Shown piece by piece: positions 25,147-35,483 of a stretch of DNA of 38,199 nt. A model generated the notes under the pieces. That model did no database searches. It was not told the origin of the DNA and saw only the letters and a program-made list of their open reading frames with translations. Origin of the DNA: an uncultured Lysobacterales bacterium (GTDB lineage: Bacteria; Pseudomonadota; Gammaproteobacteria; Xanthomonadales; SZUA-36); contig CALBDB010000029.1 of the NCBI GenBank assembly GCA_937927755.1, positions 1 through 38,199 of the forward strand, given 5' to 3'. Positions within the stretch are counted from its first letter, which is position 1. Each line of letters begins with the position of its first letter. Made by a program: the position numbers and the translations under genes.

Positions 25147-26666
25147 GCTTCAGGCCGCATATAGGGGAACAACAGAACGTCCCGGATAGAGGGTGAGTCT
25201 GTAAACAGCATCACCAACCTGTCGATACCAATACCCTCACCGGCCGTCGGCGGCATGCCGTATTCCAGCGCACGGATATAGTCGGCATCGTAATGCATCG
25301 CCTCCAGGTCTCCGGCGTCCTTTTGTGACGCCTGTTCCTTGAAGCGGGCGGCCTGGTCTTCCGGGTCGTTTAACTCCGAGAAGCCGTTGGCAATTTCACG
25401 GCCCGAAATAAACAGCTCAAACCGGTCCGTGATCAGCGGGTTGGCATCATTACGGCGTGACAACGGGGAAACCTCTGTCGGATATGATGTAATAAACGTG
25501 GGGTTCACAAGGTTTGCCTCGACCGTCGCTTCGAACAACTCGATCAGGATCTTGCCTTCACCCCATTTTTCATTGATATGGATATCACGCTCAGCACAGG
25601 CCGCCTTGAGGCTTGCCCTGTCCCATAAATCGGCATCGGCAAGATCCGGGTTGTATTTGTGCACCGATTCTTCCACGCTCATACGTTCGAAAGGCGCAGC
25701 AAAATCGATTTCCTGGCCTTCGTGAACCACGGTGGTCCCACCGCTTACCTCGACGGCCAGACCCCGTAGCATATCCTCGGTCAGGTCCATCAGGTCGTTG
25801 TAATTCGCATAGGCCCAGTAGAATTCCAGCATGGTAAATTCAGGGTTGTGCCGTGTGGACACACCCTCGTTTCGGAAACTGCGGTTGATCTCATAGACGC
25901 GGTCAAGTCCGCCAACGGTGAGCCGTTTCAGGTAGAGTTCCGGCGCGACCCGCAGATACATCTGCAAATCCAGGGCGTTATGGTGAGTTACAAATGGCCG
26001 GGCCGTTGCACCGCCCGGTATCGGGTGCATCATCGGGGTCTCGACCTCGAGGAATTCCCGTCCGGGCGCTTCCATGAAGTCGCGGATAAAACGGATAATT
26101 TTTGAGCGTGTAAAAAAGACCTTCTTTGAATCTTCGTTCATGATCAGGTCTACATAACGCTGCCGATAACGAGTCTCGGTATCGGTGAGGCCGTGGAATT
26201 TCTCCGGTAATGGCCTGAGCGATTTCGTCAGCAGGCGCAGTTCGCTTGTTTTAACCGACAACTCGCCTTTCTGGGTACGGAATATGGCACCGCTGCCACC
26301 GATAATGTCGCCGACATCCCACTGCTTGAATTGCTGATACAGGCCTTCGGGCAGGTTGTCACGCTGCACGACAAACTGCATGGTTCCGGTACCATCCAGA
26401 ACCTTGACGAAGGCGATCTTGCCCATAACCCGCTTGGCCATCATGCGACCGGCCAGCGCAAAGGTTTCATCGACCTGAACCAGTGTCTCGGTATCGTCAT
26501 CTGCGAAGCGCTCATGCAGTGCGGCCGAGTTGGTATTGGGGTGAAAATCGTTGGGATAGGCGTTTGTCTCTGCTCTCAACGCGTTCAGTTTCTCCCGCCG
26601 TTCTGCAATCAGGCGGTTTTCGTCCATTGATGTGTCAACATTATCTTTGGGGTCTTGTTTGCTCAC
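25143..26666 (-). CDS. lysS: Lysyl-tRNA synthetase, class II
   Basis: The 507-aa cytoplasmic enzyme charges tRNA-Lys. An N-terminal OB-fold anticodon-binding domain (about 70-150: [20 protein letters not shown]) is followed by the class II catalytic domain. Motif 1 is [17 protein letters not shown], motif 2 is [21 protein letters not shown], and motif 3 is [21 protein letters not shown] near the C-terminus. Length and order match bacterial LysS. The start is GTG, with AGGA about 8 nt upstream. It follows prfB by 26 nt in the same direction, the usual gammaproteobacterial order. Its stop overlaps the convergent ygbA-like stop by 4 nt. Confidence 0.96.
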   Translation of the reverse strand: MSKQDPKDNVDTSMDENRLIAERREKLNALRAETNAYPNDFHPNTNSAALHERFADDDTETLVQVDETFALAGRMMAKRVMGKIAFVKVLDGTGTMQFVVQRDNLPEGLYQQFKQWDVGDIIGGSGAIFRTQKGELSVKTSELRLLTKSLRPLPEKFHGLTDTETRYRQRYVDLIMNEDSKKVFFTRSKIIRFIRDFMEAPGREFLEVETPMMHPIPGGATARPFVTHHNALDLQMYLRVAPELYLKRLTVGGLDRVYEINRSFRNEGVSTRHNPEFTMLEFYWAYANYNDLMDLTEDMLRGLAVEVSGGTTVVHEGQEIDFAAPFERMSVEESVHKYNPDLADADLWDRASLKAACAERDIHINEKWGEGKILIELFEATVEANLVNPTFITSYPTEVSPLSRRNDANPLITDRFELFISGREIANGFSELNDPEDQAARFKEQASQKDAGDLEAMHYDADYIRALEYGMPPTAGEGIGIDRLVMLFTDSPSIRDVLLFPYMRPEA

Positions 26667-26676
26667 GCGTCATTTC

Positions 26677-26698
26677 CTGTACTAATACTGTACTAATA
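26677..26698. repeat. 11-bp perfect tandem duplication at the prfB end
   Basis: CTGTACTAATA is repeated exactly twice in a row at 26677-26687 and 26688-26698. The second copy contains the prfB stop codon and the first lies in the spacer before lysS. It looks like a recent replication-slippage event. Confidence 0.85.
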
Positions 26699-27800
26699 TT
26701 CCGTACTGAGGCCCTGCTTCAGGGATGCTTCAACAAATTGGTCCAGGTCGCCATCAAGCACGGCCTGGGTATTGCCGGTTTCAACATTGGTACGCAAATC
26801 CTTGATGCGGGACTGGTCCAGCACATATGAGCGGATCTGGCTTCCCCACCCGATATCTGATTTTGAATCTTCCAGTTGCTGGCTTTCCGCATTGCGTTTC
26901 AACAACTCGAGCTCATACAGTTTAGCGCGCAATTGCTTCATCGCGTGGTCTTTGTTCTTGTGCTGCGAACGATCATTCTGGCACTGCACGACCGTATTGG
27001 TAGGTATATGCGTGATACGCACGGCCGACTCGGTGCGGTTTACATGCTGCCCGCCGGCGCCCGAAGCCCGGTAGACATCGATCCTGAGGTCCGCCGGGTT
27101 GATATCGATCTCAATATTGTCGTCAACTTCCGGTGAAACAAAAACGGCGGCAAATGACGTGTGACGGCGGTTACCCGAATCAAATGGCGACTTCCTGACC
27201 AGCCGGTGCACTCCGATTTCCGTCTTGCACCAGCCATAGGCGTAGTCACCGGTTATATGAATGGTGGCGCTTTTGATACCGGCCACGTCACCTGCCGATA
27301 CTTCAATCAACTCGCCCTTCCAGCCGCGCCGTTCAATCCAGCGCAGGTACATACGTAACAGCATTTCCGCCCAGTCCTGGGCCTCTGTACCACCTGAGCC
27401 CGCCTGGATATCAAGATAACAGGGGTTGGCGTCGACCTCGCCGCGAAACATGCGCTGAAATTCCAGCTTGTCGACTTCGGCCTCAACATCATCAAGCTCG
27501 GAAACAACGGACTCTAGGATATCTTTGTCCTGTTCCTCGATGGCCATTTCCAGCATTTCGGAATTGTCGGAGAGAGTTTGTGAGATCCGGTCCAGCGTTC
27601 CGACGACGCCGTCGAGTAACGCGCGCTCACGACCCAGGTCCTGCGCCCTGGCCGGTTCATTCCAGATTCCGGGGTTTTCCAGTTCGCGGCTTACTTCTTC
27701 GAGGCGGTCTTTCTTGCCGGCATAGTCAAAGATACCCCCTGAGCGCTTCGGAGCGCTGCTGGAGATCTTCAAGCTGATTACTTATCTGGTTGGTTTCCAC
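26693..27800 (-). CDS. prfB: Peptide chain release factor 2, with programmed +1 frameshift
   Basis: Release factor 2 reads UGA and UAA. Translation begins at GTG 27800 and reaches UGA at 27728-27726 after 24 codons. The ribosome then shifts +1 and continues to 26693, giving about 368 aa, the usual size. The main frame shows the SPF tripeptide anticodon (RKSPFDSG) and the GGQ motif (GAGGQHVNR) that triggers peptidyl-tRNA hydrolysis. The leader peptide before the shift reads [20 protein letters not shown] and then RGYL. A weak AGGG lies about 11 nt before the GTG. It is followed by lysS. The frameshift lets RF2 levels control their own synthesis. Confidence 0.95.
27726..27740 (-). promoter_or_regulatory. 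prfB: RF2 autoregulatory +1 frameshift site
   Basis: The message reads AGG-GGG-TAT-CTT-TGA-C: an internal Shine-Dalgarno-like AGGGGG, the slippery CUU and the in-frame UGA followed by C. This is the conserved RF2 recoding signal. When RF2 is scarce, the ribosome slips forward one base and reads GAC. Confidence 0.97.
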
Positions 27801-27829
27801 GTTAACGGACCCTGGTTACGAAGCGCTGC

Positions 27830-27860
27830 ATTTTACACTAAGCCTGCGACACAAACTCAA
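27830..27860 (-). promoter_or_regulatory. Weak candidate promoter before prfB
   Basis: On the minus strand, TTGAGT (27860-27855) is followed 19 nt later by TAAAAT (27835-27830). The spacing is long, so this is a low-confidence internal promoter between recJ and prfB. Confidence 0.3.
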
Positions 27861-27862
27861 GC

Positions 27863-29599
27863 TTAATCGAGAATTTGCTCTACCATCAACTGACAGGTTC
27901 TCTGGCCGCGAAAATGGTTGATATCCAGCCTGTATACAAACCCGGCAGTGTCTGAGTCAGGCAGGTCTTCCGGCAGGCGTCCAAACGCGATGGCATCAAC
28001 CCGGCCACGCCCGTCTACCGGTCTGAGGACCATTTTAAGATGTGCGCCACCAACCACCCTCTTCTCTTCCACAACGAAGCGCCCTTCGAATACCGGTTCG
28101 GGAAAATGCTGCCCCCAGGGACCCAGGTCACGGAGTTGCTGGGCAAAGTCCAGGTTAATCTCATCCGGTGACAGTTCACCATCCGTCAGTATTTCATTGT
28201 CCAGTGTTTTTCCCTGCAGAAAGAACCCGACCGATTCATGCAAGGCCTGTTTGAATGGTTCCAACTGGTCGACCGTCAGTGTCAGTCCCGCCGCCATTGC
28301 ATGGCCGCCAAAGGCCATCATCATCTGCGGATGGAGTGCGTCGATCCTTGCCAGAACGTCGCGAATATGCAGACCACTGACCGAACGTGCCGAGCCTTTC
28401 AGAACGCCGGAACCTTCCGATTCGGGTGCGAACGCCAGTACCGGGCGATGCACGGCATCCTTGATACGTGATGCAACCAGGCCCACTATGCCCTGGTGCC
28501 AGGCCTCGTCGTAAAGACACAAGCCGGCCGGAAGATCATCCCCCTGCAAGGTTAATACAAGTGACTGCAACTGCTCGAGTGCCTCACTCTGCATTCTCGC
28601 CTGCCTCGCCCTGCGGTCATGGTTCAGGTTATCCAACTGCGTTGCCAGTTCCATGGCTTCTTCACGGTCATCTGTCAGCAGACAACGGATACCGACACCC
28701 ATATCCTCCAGCCGGCCGGCGGCATTCAGACGCGGAGCTACCGCAAAGGCCAGGTCGGATGCCACCAGGTGGCGGAAATCCCGTTTACCCAGTCGCAGTA
28801 AAGCCAGCAAGCCGGGGCTGCAAATGCCCCGGCGAATTCGGTCCATACCCTGGCGGACAAGGATGCGGTTGTTGTTATCGAGGGAAACCAGGTCAGCGAC
28901 AGTGCCGAGGGCGACCAGGTCGAGCAGATGCCCCAGGTTGGGCTCGCTGCGGGGCAAGGTGAACCAGTTGCGTTCGCGCAATGCGCTTCTGACCACGCTT
29001 ACCAGGTAAAAAACCACGCCAACGCCCGCCAGGGACTTGCTCGGAAAATCGTCACCGGGGCAATTGGGATTGACGATGGCATCGGCATCGGGCAGCACGT
29101 CACCGGGCAGGTGGTGATCGGTGACTACCACCTTGCAGCCCAGGTCACGTGCGCGCTGCACACCTTCAATTGAACTGATACCCGAGTCGACCGTGACCAG
29201 TACATCGGGAGGGTCGGCGGCTAAAGTTTCAACCAGGCCGGTACTGAGACCATAACCAAACTCGAAGCGGTTGGGTACACGGAAGTCCACATTAGCCGCA
29301 CCCATCATTGCAAGCGCCCTCATGGCGACGGCCGTACCGGTTGCGCCGTCCGCATCAAAATCACCGACGATCAATATCCGTTGCCCGGAAACCACGGCGT
29401 CCGCCAATATCTCTGCAGCTTCGTTGATGCCTGACAAGGCAGCCGGTGACTGCAAATACTTGAGCTTCAGGTTAAGGGATTTTTCGTCCGTGACACCACG
29501 CGCCAACAGGATACGCCGGATAGCCGGGTGTAGTGTTTCCGGCAAGCTGTCTGATGGAGATGCAGGCTCCCGCTGCCTTACCTTACGGCTGGCGTACAT
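27863..29599 (-). CDS. recJ: Single-stranded-DNA-specific exonuclease RecJ
   Basis: The 578-aa enzyme degrades single-stranded DNA 5' to 3' in recombination and mismatch repair. The DHH-family motifs are in place: GDFDADG (79-85), VTVDSG (135-140), TDHHLPGD (160-167) with the DHH triad at 161-163, and a later GGHAMAAGL of the DHHA1 domain. The C-terminal OB-like region includes LGPWGQHFPEPVFEGRF. Length matches the family. No ribosome site was seen before the ATG. It lies 9 nt after greA and 62 nt before prfB, all on the same strand, as in many gammaproteobacteria. Confidence 0.95.
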   Translation of the reverse strand: MYASRKVRQREPASPSDSLPETLHPAIRRILLARGVTDEKSLNLKLKYLQSPAALSGINEAAEILADAVVSGQRILIVGDFDADGATGTAVAMRALAMMGAANVDFRVPNRFEFGYGLSTGLVETLAADPPDVLVTVDSGISSIEGVQRARDLGCKVVVTDHHLPGDVLPDADAIVNPNCPGDDFPSKSLAGVGVVFYLVSVVRSALRERNWFTLPRSEPNLGHLLDLVALGTVADLVSLDNNNRILVRQGMDRIRRGICSPGLLALLRLGKRDFRHLVASDLAFAVAPRLNAAGRLEDMGVGIRCLLTDDREEAMELATQLDNLNHDRRARQARMQSEALEQLQSLVLTLQGDDLPAGLCLYDEAWHQGIVGLVASRIKDAVHRPVLAFAPESEGSGVLKGSARSVSGLHIRDVLARIDALHPQMMMAFGGHAMAAGLTLTVDQLEPFKQALHESVGFFLQGKTLDNEILTDGELSPDEINLDFAQQLRDLGPWGQHFPEPVFEGRFVVEEKRVVGGAHLKMVLRPVDGRGRVDAIAFGRLPEDLPDSDTAGFVYRLDINHFRGQRTCQLMVEQILD

Positions 29600-29608
29600 C
29601 AGGGGCGC

Positions 29609-30091
29609 TTATACATATTCGATACTGATTATTTCATACTCCAACTCGCCACCAGGCGCGTTGACAATAATTTCATCCCCTTCTTGTTTACCGATCATGG
29701 CGCGGGCGATCGGGGAGGTGATCGCGATGCGGTTTTCCTTGATGTCCGACTCAAGGTCGCCAACAATCTGGTAGGCGATCTCGACGTCCTTGTGCGTGTC
29801 GTACAAGGTCACGGTGGCGCCGAATACAACTTTTCCACCCGCGTTCAGCTTGGTGATATCGATGACCTGCGCACCGGAAAGCTCGGATTCCAGGTGACGG
29901 ATACGTCCCTCGGTAAAGCTCTGCTGCTCCCTGGCCGCATGGTACTCGGCGTTTTCTTTCAAATCGCCGTGCGCCCTGGCCTCGGCAATGGCAGCGATGA
30001 TTGCCGGCCGCACGACCTTTTTAAGATGTATCGCCTCGGCCCGCAGACGCTCCGCCCCGGCTTGTGTCAATGGTGTTCTCTTCATGCTCAT
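29609..30091 (-). CDS. greA: Transcript-cleavage factor GreA
   Basis: GreA rescues backtracked RNA polymerase by inserting its N-terminal coiled coil into the secondary channel and inducing RNA cleavage. The 160-aa protein has the coiled-coil tip [16 protein letters not shown] (about 42-57, with the conserved acidic residues) and the C-terminal FKBP-like domain ([36 protein letters not shown]). Two ATGs are possible, at 30091 and 30085; I keep the longer. It follows carB after 20 nt and precedes recJ by 9 nt, in the usual carAB-greA order. Confidence 0.95.
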   Translation of the reverse strand: MSMKRTPLTQAGAERLRAEAIHLKKVVRPAIIAAIAEARAHGDLKENAEYHAAREQQSFTEGRIRHLESELSGAQVIDITKLNAGGKVVFGATVTLYDTHKDVEIAYQIVGDLESDIKENRIAITSPIARAMIGKQEGDEIIVNAPGGELEYEIISIEYV

Positions 30092-30111
30092 AATATGTTT
30101 ATGCAGGGTTC

Positions 30112-33100
30112 TTATGCCCCGTTTGTATTCCTTCCGTGTAATTCTTGCAGACTTCTTACCTTTCGATCAAATTCATGGTCAATGGCTTGTAAAGTCGCCC
30201 AGCCGCGTGCAATCGTCGTTGTATAGCTGACTTTGTACTGCAGTGCCTCCCGGCGAATGGAAAATGAATCGGAAATCGCAAGCCTGCCCTCGGTGGTATT
30301 GACGATAAATTCTACCTCACCATTCTTGATCGCATCGACGATATGCGGCCGGCCTTCGTCAACCTTGTTGATACGCTCACAAATATAACCATTCTGCCGC
30401 AGAAAACGGCAGGTACCACCGGTCGCAATCAACGAATAACTGCGTTCAACCAGGTCCTCGGCGATCGGCAGCAGGGCTTCCTTGTCCGCGTCCCTGACAC
30501 TTAAGAATGCCTGCCCGGGCCTGGGGATACCGTATTTCGCAGCCTGCATCGCACGCGCGCATGCTTCGCCGAAACTTTCCCCGACACCCATAACCTCGCC
30601 GGTGGACCGCATCTCAGGCCCCAGGATCGGATCGACTCCCGGGAATTTAAGGAACGGCAGAATGGCCTCTTTGACAGAATAGAAATCAGGTACTATTTCT
30701 TCTGTAACGTTTTGTTCTTTAAGTGTTTTACCCGCCATACATAATGCAGCAATGGATGCCAGCGGCCGCCCCGTGGCCTTGGATACAAAGGGCACGGTAC
30801 GCGAGGCGCGCGGGTTCACCTCGAGGATATAAATTTCATCATCACGCAAGGCAAACTGGGCGTTCATCAGCCCCACAACACCCAATTCGATCCCCATCAT
30901 CTTCATTTGCCTGCGCAGTTCGTCCTGGACTTCCGCAGACAGGCTATATGGCGGTATCGAACAGGCAGAATCACCCGAATGCACACCGGCCTGCTCAATA
31001 TGTTCCATGATGCCGCCGATCAGCACGTCCTTGCCATCACAGATCGCATCCACGTCAACCTCGGTCGCGTGGTCCAGGAAACGGTCAAGCAGCACCGGCG
31101 AATCATTGGAAACCCTGACCGCGTCAGTCATGTAACGACGCAGGTCTTTTTCACCGTGCACCACGTCCATGGCGCGCCCGCCCAATACATAAGAGGGCCG
31201 GACAACCAGCGGGTAGCCGATCTCTTCGGCCAGACCGACGGCCTGCTCCACGCTGACCGCCGTGCGGTTGGGAGGTTGGCGCAGACCCAGTTTTTGCAAC
31301 ATTTGCTGAAAGCGTTCGCGGTCTTCGGCGAGGTCGATGGAGTCGGGCGACGTGCCAATAATTGGAACACCGGCGGCTTCGAGTGGTCGGGCCAGGTTCA
31401 AGGGCGTCTGGCCGCCGTACTGGACAATGACACCTTCCGGGTTTTCACGGTGGACGATTTCGAGTACGTCTTCAAGCGTCAACGGCTCAAAATAAAGCCG
31501 GTCGGAGGTGTCATAATCGGTAGATACGGTTTCAGGGTTGCAGTTGACCATAATGGTCTCGTAACCATCGTCGCGCAGCGCCAGTGCAGCGTGCACGCAG
31601 CAGTAATCAAACTCGATACCCTGCCCGATCCGGTTCGGTCCGCCGCCCAGCACCATAATCTTGCGGTTATTACTTGGCTGCGACTCGCACTCTTCCTCAT
31701 AGGTGGAATACATGTACGCGGTGGTGGTGGAAAATTCCGCCGCACAGGTATCTACGCGCTTGTAGACCGGGCGCACATTCAACTCATGGCGCCGGGCCCG
31801 TAATTCCTGTTCGCTGCAACCGGCCAGCTTTGCCAGGCGGGAATCGGAAAAACCTTTTTGTTTCAGCACGTACAGACGCTTGTTGTCGAGTGCCGCCATG
31901 CCCTGTTGCCGCACTTCCGCCTCGGTGCTGATCAAGTCTTCTATTTGCGCGAGGAACCATGGGTCAATTTTCGTCAGTGCATGGATATCTTCTGCGCTCA
32001 ATCCCTCGCGGAAAGCATCGGCCACGTACAACAACCGTTCTGCGCCCGCTTCACGCAGTTCGCGTTTCAACACCGAGGCCCGTTCATCCGGGTCTTCGAT
32101 ATGCAATACCGGGTTAAAGCCGTCACGGCCTGTTTCAAGGCTACGCAAGGCTTTTTGCAGCGACTCCTGGAAAGTCCGGCCGATGGCCATGGCCTCCCCT
32201 ACTGATTTCATCTGCGTTGTCAGGCGGTCATCTGCCGCAGGGAATTTCTCAAATGCAAAACGTGGGATCTTGGTCACGACATAATCGATGGCAGGTTCGA
32301 ATGATGCCGGTGTTGCGCCACCCGTGATCTCGTTGCGGAGCTCATCGAGTGTGAAGCCTACCGCCAGCTTGGCGGCGACCTTGGCTATCGGGAACCCGGT
32401 TGCCTTGGATGCCAGCGCTGATGAACGCGACACCCTTGGGTTCATCTCGATAATAATGACCCTGCCGTCTTCCGGGTTGACCGCAAACTGTACATTGGAA
32501 CCACCGGTGTCCACGCCAATTTTGCGCAGCACAGCGATCGATGCATCCCTCAGCCGCTGGTATTCCTTGTCAGTCAGGGTCAGGGCCGGTGCGACCGTGA
32601 TGGAATCACCCGTATGGATACCCATCGGGTCGAGGTTTTCGATCGAACAGATAATGATGCAGTTATCCGCATGATCGCGCACCACTTCCATCTCGTATTC
32701 TTTCCAGCCCAGCACGGACACCTCGAGCAGCACTTCCGTTGTCGGTGACTGCTCCAGACCGCGCTTGACGATCTCGACAAACTCTTCACGGTTATAGGCG
32801 ATTCCGCCGCCGGAACCACCCATCGTGAACGATGGCCGGATAATTGTTGGGAAGCCAATATCATCCAGTGCCTCCAGCGCATCTTCCAAGCTGTGGGCGA
32901 GGCTTGCCTTCGGTGTGTCCAGGCCGATATCAGCCATGGCCTGGCGGAACAGGTCACGGTCTTCCGCCATGTCGATGGCTTCACGTGACGCGCCAATCAT
33001 CTCCACATCGAATTTTTCCAACACACCCTTGCGCACCAGGTCCAGCGCACAGTTCAGCGCAGTCTGGCCACCCATGGTGGGCAACAGGGCGTCGGGGCGT

Positions 33101-33342
33101 TCTTTTTCGATAATCCGCGCTACCGTACGCCAGTCGACCGGCTCGATATAGATCGAATCCGCCATCTCCGGGTCGGTCATAATGGTGGCAGGGTTGGAGT
33201 TGACCAACACCACGCGGTAGCCCTCTTCTCTCAATGCTTTGCAGGCCTGGGCGCCGGAGTAGTCAAATTCACAGGCCGGCCCGATCACGATCGGACCTGC
33301 ACCGATGATCAATATGGTCTTGATGTCAGTTCTTTTCGGCAT
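30112..33342 (-). CDS. carB: Carbamoyl-phosphate synthase, large subunit
   Basis: The 1076-aa subunit makes carbamoyl phosphate from bicarbonate, ammonia and two ATP, for arginine and pyrimidine synthesis. It shows the two homologous ATP-grasp halves: [19 protein letters not shown] near the N-terminus and [17 protein letters not shown] near 560. [13 protein letters not shown] and [12 protein letters not shown] are the paired GGQT motifs. A C-terminal MGS-like allosteric domain ([16 protein letters not shown]) binds effectors such as UMP or ornithine. The ATG overlaps the carA stop by 1 nt (TAATG), giving coupled translation. Length matches E. coli CarB. Confidence 0.97.
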   Translation of the reverse strand: MPKRTDIKTILIIGAGPIVIGPACEFDYSGAQACKALREEGYRVVLVNSNPATIMTDPEMADSIYIEPVDWRTVARIIEKERPDALLPTMGGQTALNCALDLVRKGVLEKFDVEMIGASREAIDMAEDRDLFRQAMADIGLDTPKASLAHSLEDALEALDDIGFPTIIRPSFTMGGSGGGIAYNREEFVEIVKRGLEQSPTTEVLLEVSVLGWKEYEMEVVRDHADNCIIICSIENLDPMGIHTGDSITVAPALTLTDKEYQRLRDASIAVLRKIGVDTGGSNVQFAVNPEDGRVIIIEMNPRVSRSSALASKATGFPIAKVAAKLAVGFTLDELRNEITGGATPASFEPAIDYVVTKIPRFAFEKFPAADDRLTTQMKSVGEAMAIGRTFQESLQKALRSLETGRDGFNPVLHIEDPDERASVLKRELREAGAERLLYVADAFREGLSAEDIHALTKIDPWFLAQIEDLISTEAEVRQQGMAALDNKRLYVLKQKGFSDSRLAKLAGCSEQELRARRHELNVRPVYKRVDTCAAEFSTTTAYMYSTYEEECESQPSNNRKIMVLGGGPNRIGQGIEFDYCCVHAALALRDDGYETIMVNCNPETVSTDYDTSDRLYFEPLTLEDVLEIVHRENPEGVIVQYGGQTPLNLARPLEAAGVPIIGTSPDSIDLAEDRERFQQMLQKLGLRQPPNRTAVSVEQAVGLAEEIGYPLVVRPSYVLGGRAMDVVHGEKDLRRYMTDAVRVSNDSPVLLDRFLDHATEVDVDAICDGKDVLIGGIMEHIEQAGVHSGDSACSIPPYSLSAEVQDELRRQMKMMGIELGVVGLMNAQFALRDDEIYILEVNPRASRTVPFVSKATGRPLASIAALCMAGKTLKEQNVTEEIVPDFYSVKEAILPFLKFPGVDPILGPEMRSTGEVMGVGESFGEACARAMQAAKYGIPRPGQAFLSVRDADKEALLPIAEDLVERSYSLIATGGTCRFLRQNGYICERINKVDEGRPHIVDAIKNGEVEFIVNTTEGRLAISDSFSIRREALQYKVSYTTTIARGWATLQAIDHEFDRKVRSLQELHGRNTNGA

Positions 33343-34490
33343 TAGTCATCAAGCCCCATCGTTGTACTCTCTGCGGTCATCAACGAAATAAAACGGTCAA
33401 AAAGATGCGCTACGTCATGCGGACCGGGGCTTGCTTCCGGGTGCCCCTGGAAACCGAAGGCCCGCCCGCCGTTAAGTTCAATACCCTGCAGACTGTTATC
33501 AAATAAAGAACGATGCGTTGCCCGGATGTGATCCGGCAGTGATTCTTCGTCGAGCGCAAACCCATGATTCTGGCTGGTGATCAATACCTGTTTGGTATCC
33601 AGGTCCTGCACCGGGTGGTTGGCGCCGTGGTGACCAAACTTCATCTTGATGGTGCTCGCGCCGGCTGCCAGGCCCATCAACTGTACACCCAGGCAGATGC
33701 CAAATACGGGAAGTTCGGTTTGTAATATTTCCCGGATTGCCTCGATGGCGTAAGCACAGGGCTCGGGGTCACCCGGGCCGTTGGACAGGAACACGCCATC
33801 CGGATTCATTGCCAGCACCTCTGCAGCCGGCGTCGTGGCCGGAACAACGGTCACCCGGCAACCTCGGTCACTCAGCATGCGCAGGATATTGCGCTTGATA
33901 CCAAAGTCATATGCGACCACGTGAAAGTTCTGGGGCGTGACTTTCCAGTCTACCGAATCAAGCTCATAACTACCCTGGGACCACTCGTAGGCCAGGGAGG
34001 TGGTCACAACGCGGGCCAGGTCCTGGCCTTGCATTCCGGGAAAAGCCCTGGCTTTGGCCAGTGCGGCTTCCGCGTCAGCCTGTTTACCGGCCATAACACA
34101 ACCACCCTGGGCGCCTTTCTCCCTAAGTACACGCGTCAAGCGGCGGGTATCTATACCGGCAATCGCCACAATGCCATGACGGCGCAGGTAGTTAAAAAGC
34201 GACTCCTTGCCGCGCCAGCTGCTATAAAGCGTGGGTGCGTCTCGAACGATCAGCCCGGATGCCATCGGTGACCCGGATTCCTTATCGGCCGGGTTACAGC
34301 CGGTATTGCCAATATGGGGAAATGTCAGGGTAACAAGCTGTTTCGCATAAGAGGGATCGGTCAGGATTTCCTGGTAACCGGTCATCGAAGTATTGAAAAC
34401 CACTTCACCGGTCGTATCGCCGACAGCACCAATGCTTTGGCCGTAGAACAAACTTCCGTCTTCGAGTGCCAGCACTGCCTGCTGTGTCAA
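33342..34490 (-). CDS. carA: Carbamoyl-phosphate synthase, small subunit (UUG start)
   Basis: The 382-aa glutaminase subunit hydrolyses glutamine and passes ammonia to CarB. The class I amidotransferase triad is visible: Cys266 in GICLGVQ, His350 and Glu352 in GHPEASPGP. The N-terminal half carries [17 protein letters not shown]. Start: TTG at 34490, with GGAGG 7 nt upstream; the protein start aligns residue for residue with E. coli CarA (ALEDG at 8-12), which is also known to begin at UUG. It forms an operon with carB. Upstream is a hairpin and T-run that may attenuate it. Confidence 0.96.
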   Translation of the reverse strand: MTQQAVLALEDGSLFYGQSIGAVGDTTGEVVFNTSMTGYQEILTDPSYAKQLVTLTFPHIGNTGCNPADKESGSPMASGLIVRDAPTLYSSWRGKESLFNYLRRHGIVAIAGIDTRRLTRVLREKGAQGGCVMAGKQADAEAALAKARAFPGMQGQDLARVVTTSLAYEWSQGSYELDSVDWKVTPQNFHVVAYDFGIKRNILRMLSDRGCRVTVVPATTPAAEVLAMNPDGVFLSNGPGDPEPCAYAIEAIREILQTELPVFGICLGVQLMGLAAGASTIKMKFGHHGANHPVQDLDTKQVLITSQNHGFALDEESLPDHIRATHRSLFDNSLQGIELNGGRAFGFQGHPEASPGPHDVAHLFDRFISLMTAESTTMGLDD

Positions 34491-34510
34491 TTTCCTGCCT
34501 CCGGATACAC

Positions 34511-34540
34511 AAAACGGGAATGCTGTATCAGCAATTCCCG
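34511..34540 (-). terminator. Possible attenuator hairpin in the carA leader
   Basis: On the minus strand CGGGAAT-t-GCTG pairs with CAGC-ATTCCCG around ATA, with one bulged base, then TTTT. It lies between the predicted carA promoter and the ribosome site. The T-run is short, so termination may be partial. This is the place and shape of a pyrimidine- or translation-sensitive attenuator. Confidence 0.55.
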
Positions 34541-34547
34541 CTTAGAT

Positions 34548-34561
34548 TTGATGAGTATTCA
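34548..34561 (-). promoter_or_regulatory. Weak ARG-box-like site in carA leader
   Basis: Read on the minus strand, TGAATACTCATCAA resembles the TGAAT-N4-ATTCA ARG box, with the first half intact and the second half imperfect. carAB is ArgR-controlled in enterobacteria. With a second adjacent box not recognised, confidence is low. Confidence 0.3.
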
Positions 34562-34616
34562 CTACGATCTTTTAACCAAACCAGCAAAAACCGCAGATGT
34601 TGCTCTAAGCGTTAAG

Positions 34617-34646
34617 ATTTTACTGGAACTGGCCACCGCCTGTCTA
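34617..34646 (-). promoter_or_regulatory. Candidate carAB promoter
   Basis: TAGACA (34646-34641) and TAAAAT (34622-34617) are 18 nt apart on the minus strand, each one base from consensus. The predicted start near 34610 gives a leader of about 120 nt before the carA UUG codon. Confidence 0.6.
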
Positions 34647-34648
34647 AC

Positions 34649-34676
34649 AAAAAACCTCAATGATCTGCATTGTGAG
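34649..34676 (-). terminator. Intrinsic terminator of the dapB transcript
   Basis: CTCACAATG pairs with CATTGAG (one bulged C) around CAGAT on the minus strand, followed by G and six T. It lies 43 nt after the dapB stop and directly abuts the predicted carAB promoter, separating the two transcripts. Confidence 0.75.
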
Positions 34677-34718
34677 AAAATTCCACACGGATCACGCAGA
34701 TTTTGGCTGTACCAGCCG

Positions 34719-35483
34719 TCATCCCAGGTCAAGCCAATCGCTGGTTGAATAGTATCCTGCTGGTTGCCCGGCCAGCCATTCGCCGGCTTTGAGGGCGCCC
34801 TTGGCAAACACGTCGCGATTGAGCGCCTTGTGCGTGATTTCTATTTCTTCATCGGCAAGCCGGAAGCTGACCGTGTGTTCGCCGATGACTTCGCCTTCGC
34901 GGACACTTGAAAATGTAAGTTCGCCCTCGCCTTGTTCGATGGGCTTTTCCTGCTGCGCTGACTTCAGCAGGTCTTCGAGCGGCTCGCACCTGCCCTCCAT
35001 GACGGCTTCAGCCAGGGCCAGTGCTGTTCCCGAGGGGGCGTCCAGCTTGTGCTCGTGATGGGTTTCTGCAATGTGGATGTTGGCGCTGGCACCAAACGCA
35101 GACGCGGCCCGGCGAACCAGGCTTGTGGCGACGGCGACGCCGAAGCTTAGGTTTGGCGCCCATAGTACCGGCACTTTTTGCGCGGCTGTCTTTAAGGCCC
35201 GTCTTTCTTCAACAGACAAACCCGTGGTGCCCGTGAGCAGTGCGACACCATGACGGGCGCACCAATCGGCTGCCGCCGTGGTTCCTGCCGGCAGGGTGAA
35301 GTCTATCAGCAGGTCAATTTCGCCGGTGAACTCCTCCAAAGAGGCATACCAATCCATGGGGATTGTGTCTTTGGGTTTTGATCTTGATACCAGGCCGAGC
35401 ACTTCAACATTTTCTGACTGTGGCGCCAGGGCCAGAACTCTGCGTGCCATCCTGCCCGCCCCGTGCAAAAAAATCCGGGTCAC
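34719..35483 (-). CDS. dapB: 4-hydroxy-tetrahydrodipicolinate reductase
   Basis: DapB reduces hydroxy-tetrahydrodipicolinate with NAD(P)H in the lysine and meso-diaminopimelate pathway, which also feeds peptidoglycan. The 254-aa product has an N-terminal nucleotide-binding loop ([11 protein letters not shown]), [18 protein letters not shown] and the catalytic region [16 protein letters not shown] (His142/His143 and Lys146). It is slightly shorter than E. coli DapB (273 aa). The start is GTG, overlapping the dnaJ stop by 4 nt (GTGA), so the pair is translationally coupled. The nucleotide loop lacks the last glycine of the usual GRMG. Confidence 0.93.
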   Translation of the reverse strand: MTRIFLHGAGRMARRVLALAPQSENVEVLGLVSRSKPKDTIPMDWYASLEEFTGEIDLLIDFTLPAGTTAAADWCARHGVALLTGTTGLSVEERRALKTAAQKVPVLWAPNLSFGVAVATSLVRRAASAFGASANIHIAETHHEHKLDAPSGTALALAEAVMEGRCEPLEDLLKSAQQEKPIEQGEGELTFSSVREGEVIGEHTVSFRLADEEIEITHKALNRDVFAKGALKAGEWLAGQPAGYYSTSDWLDLG

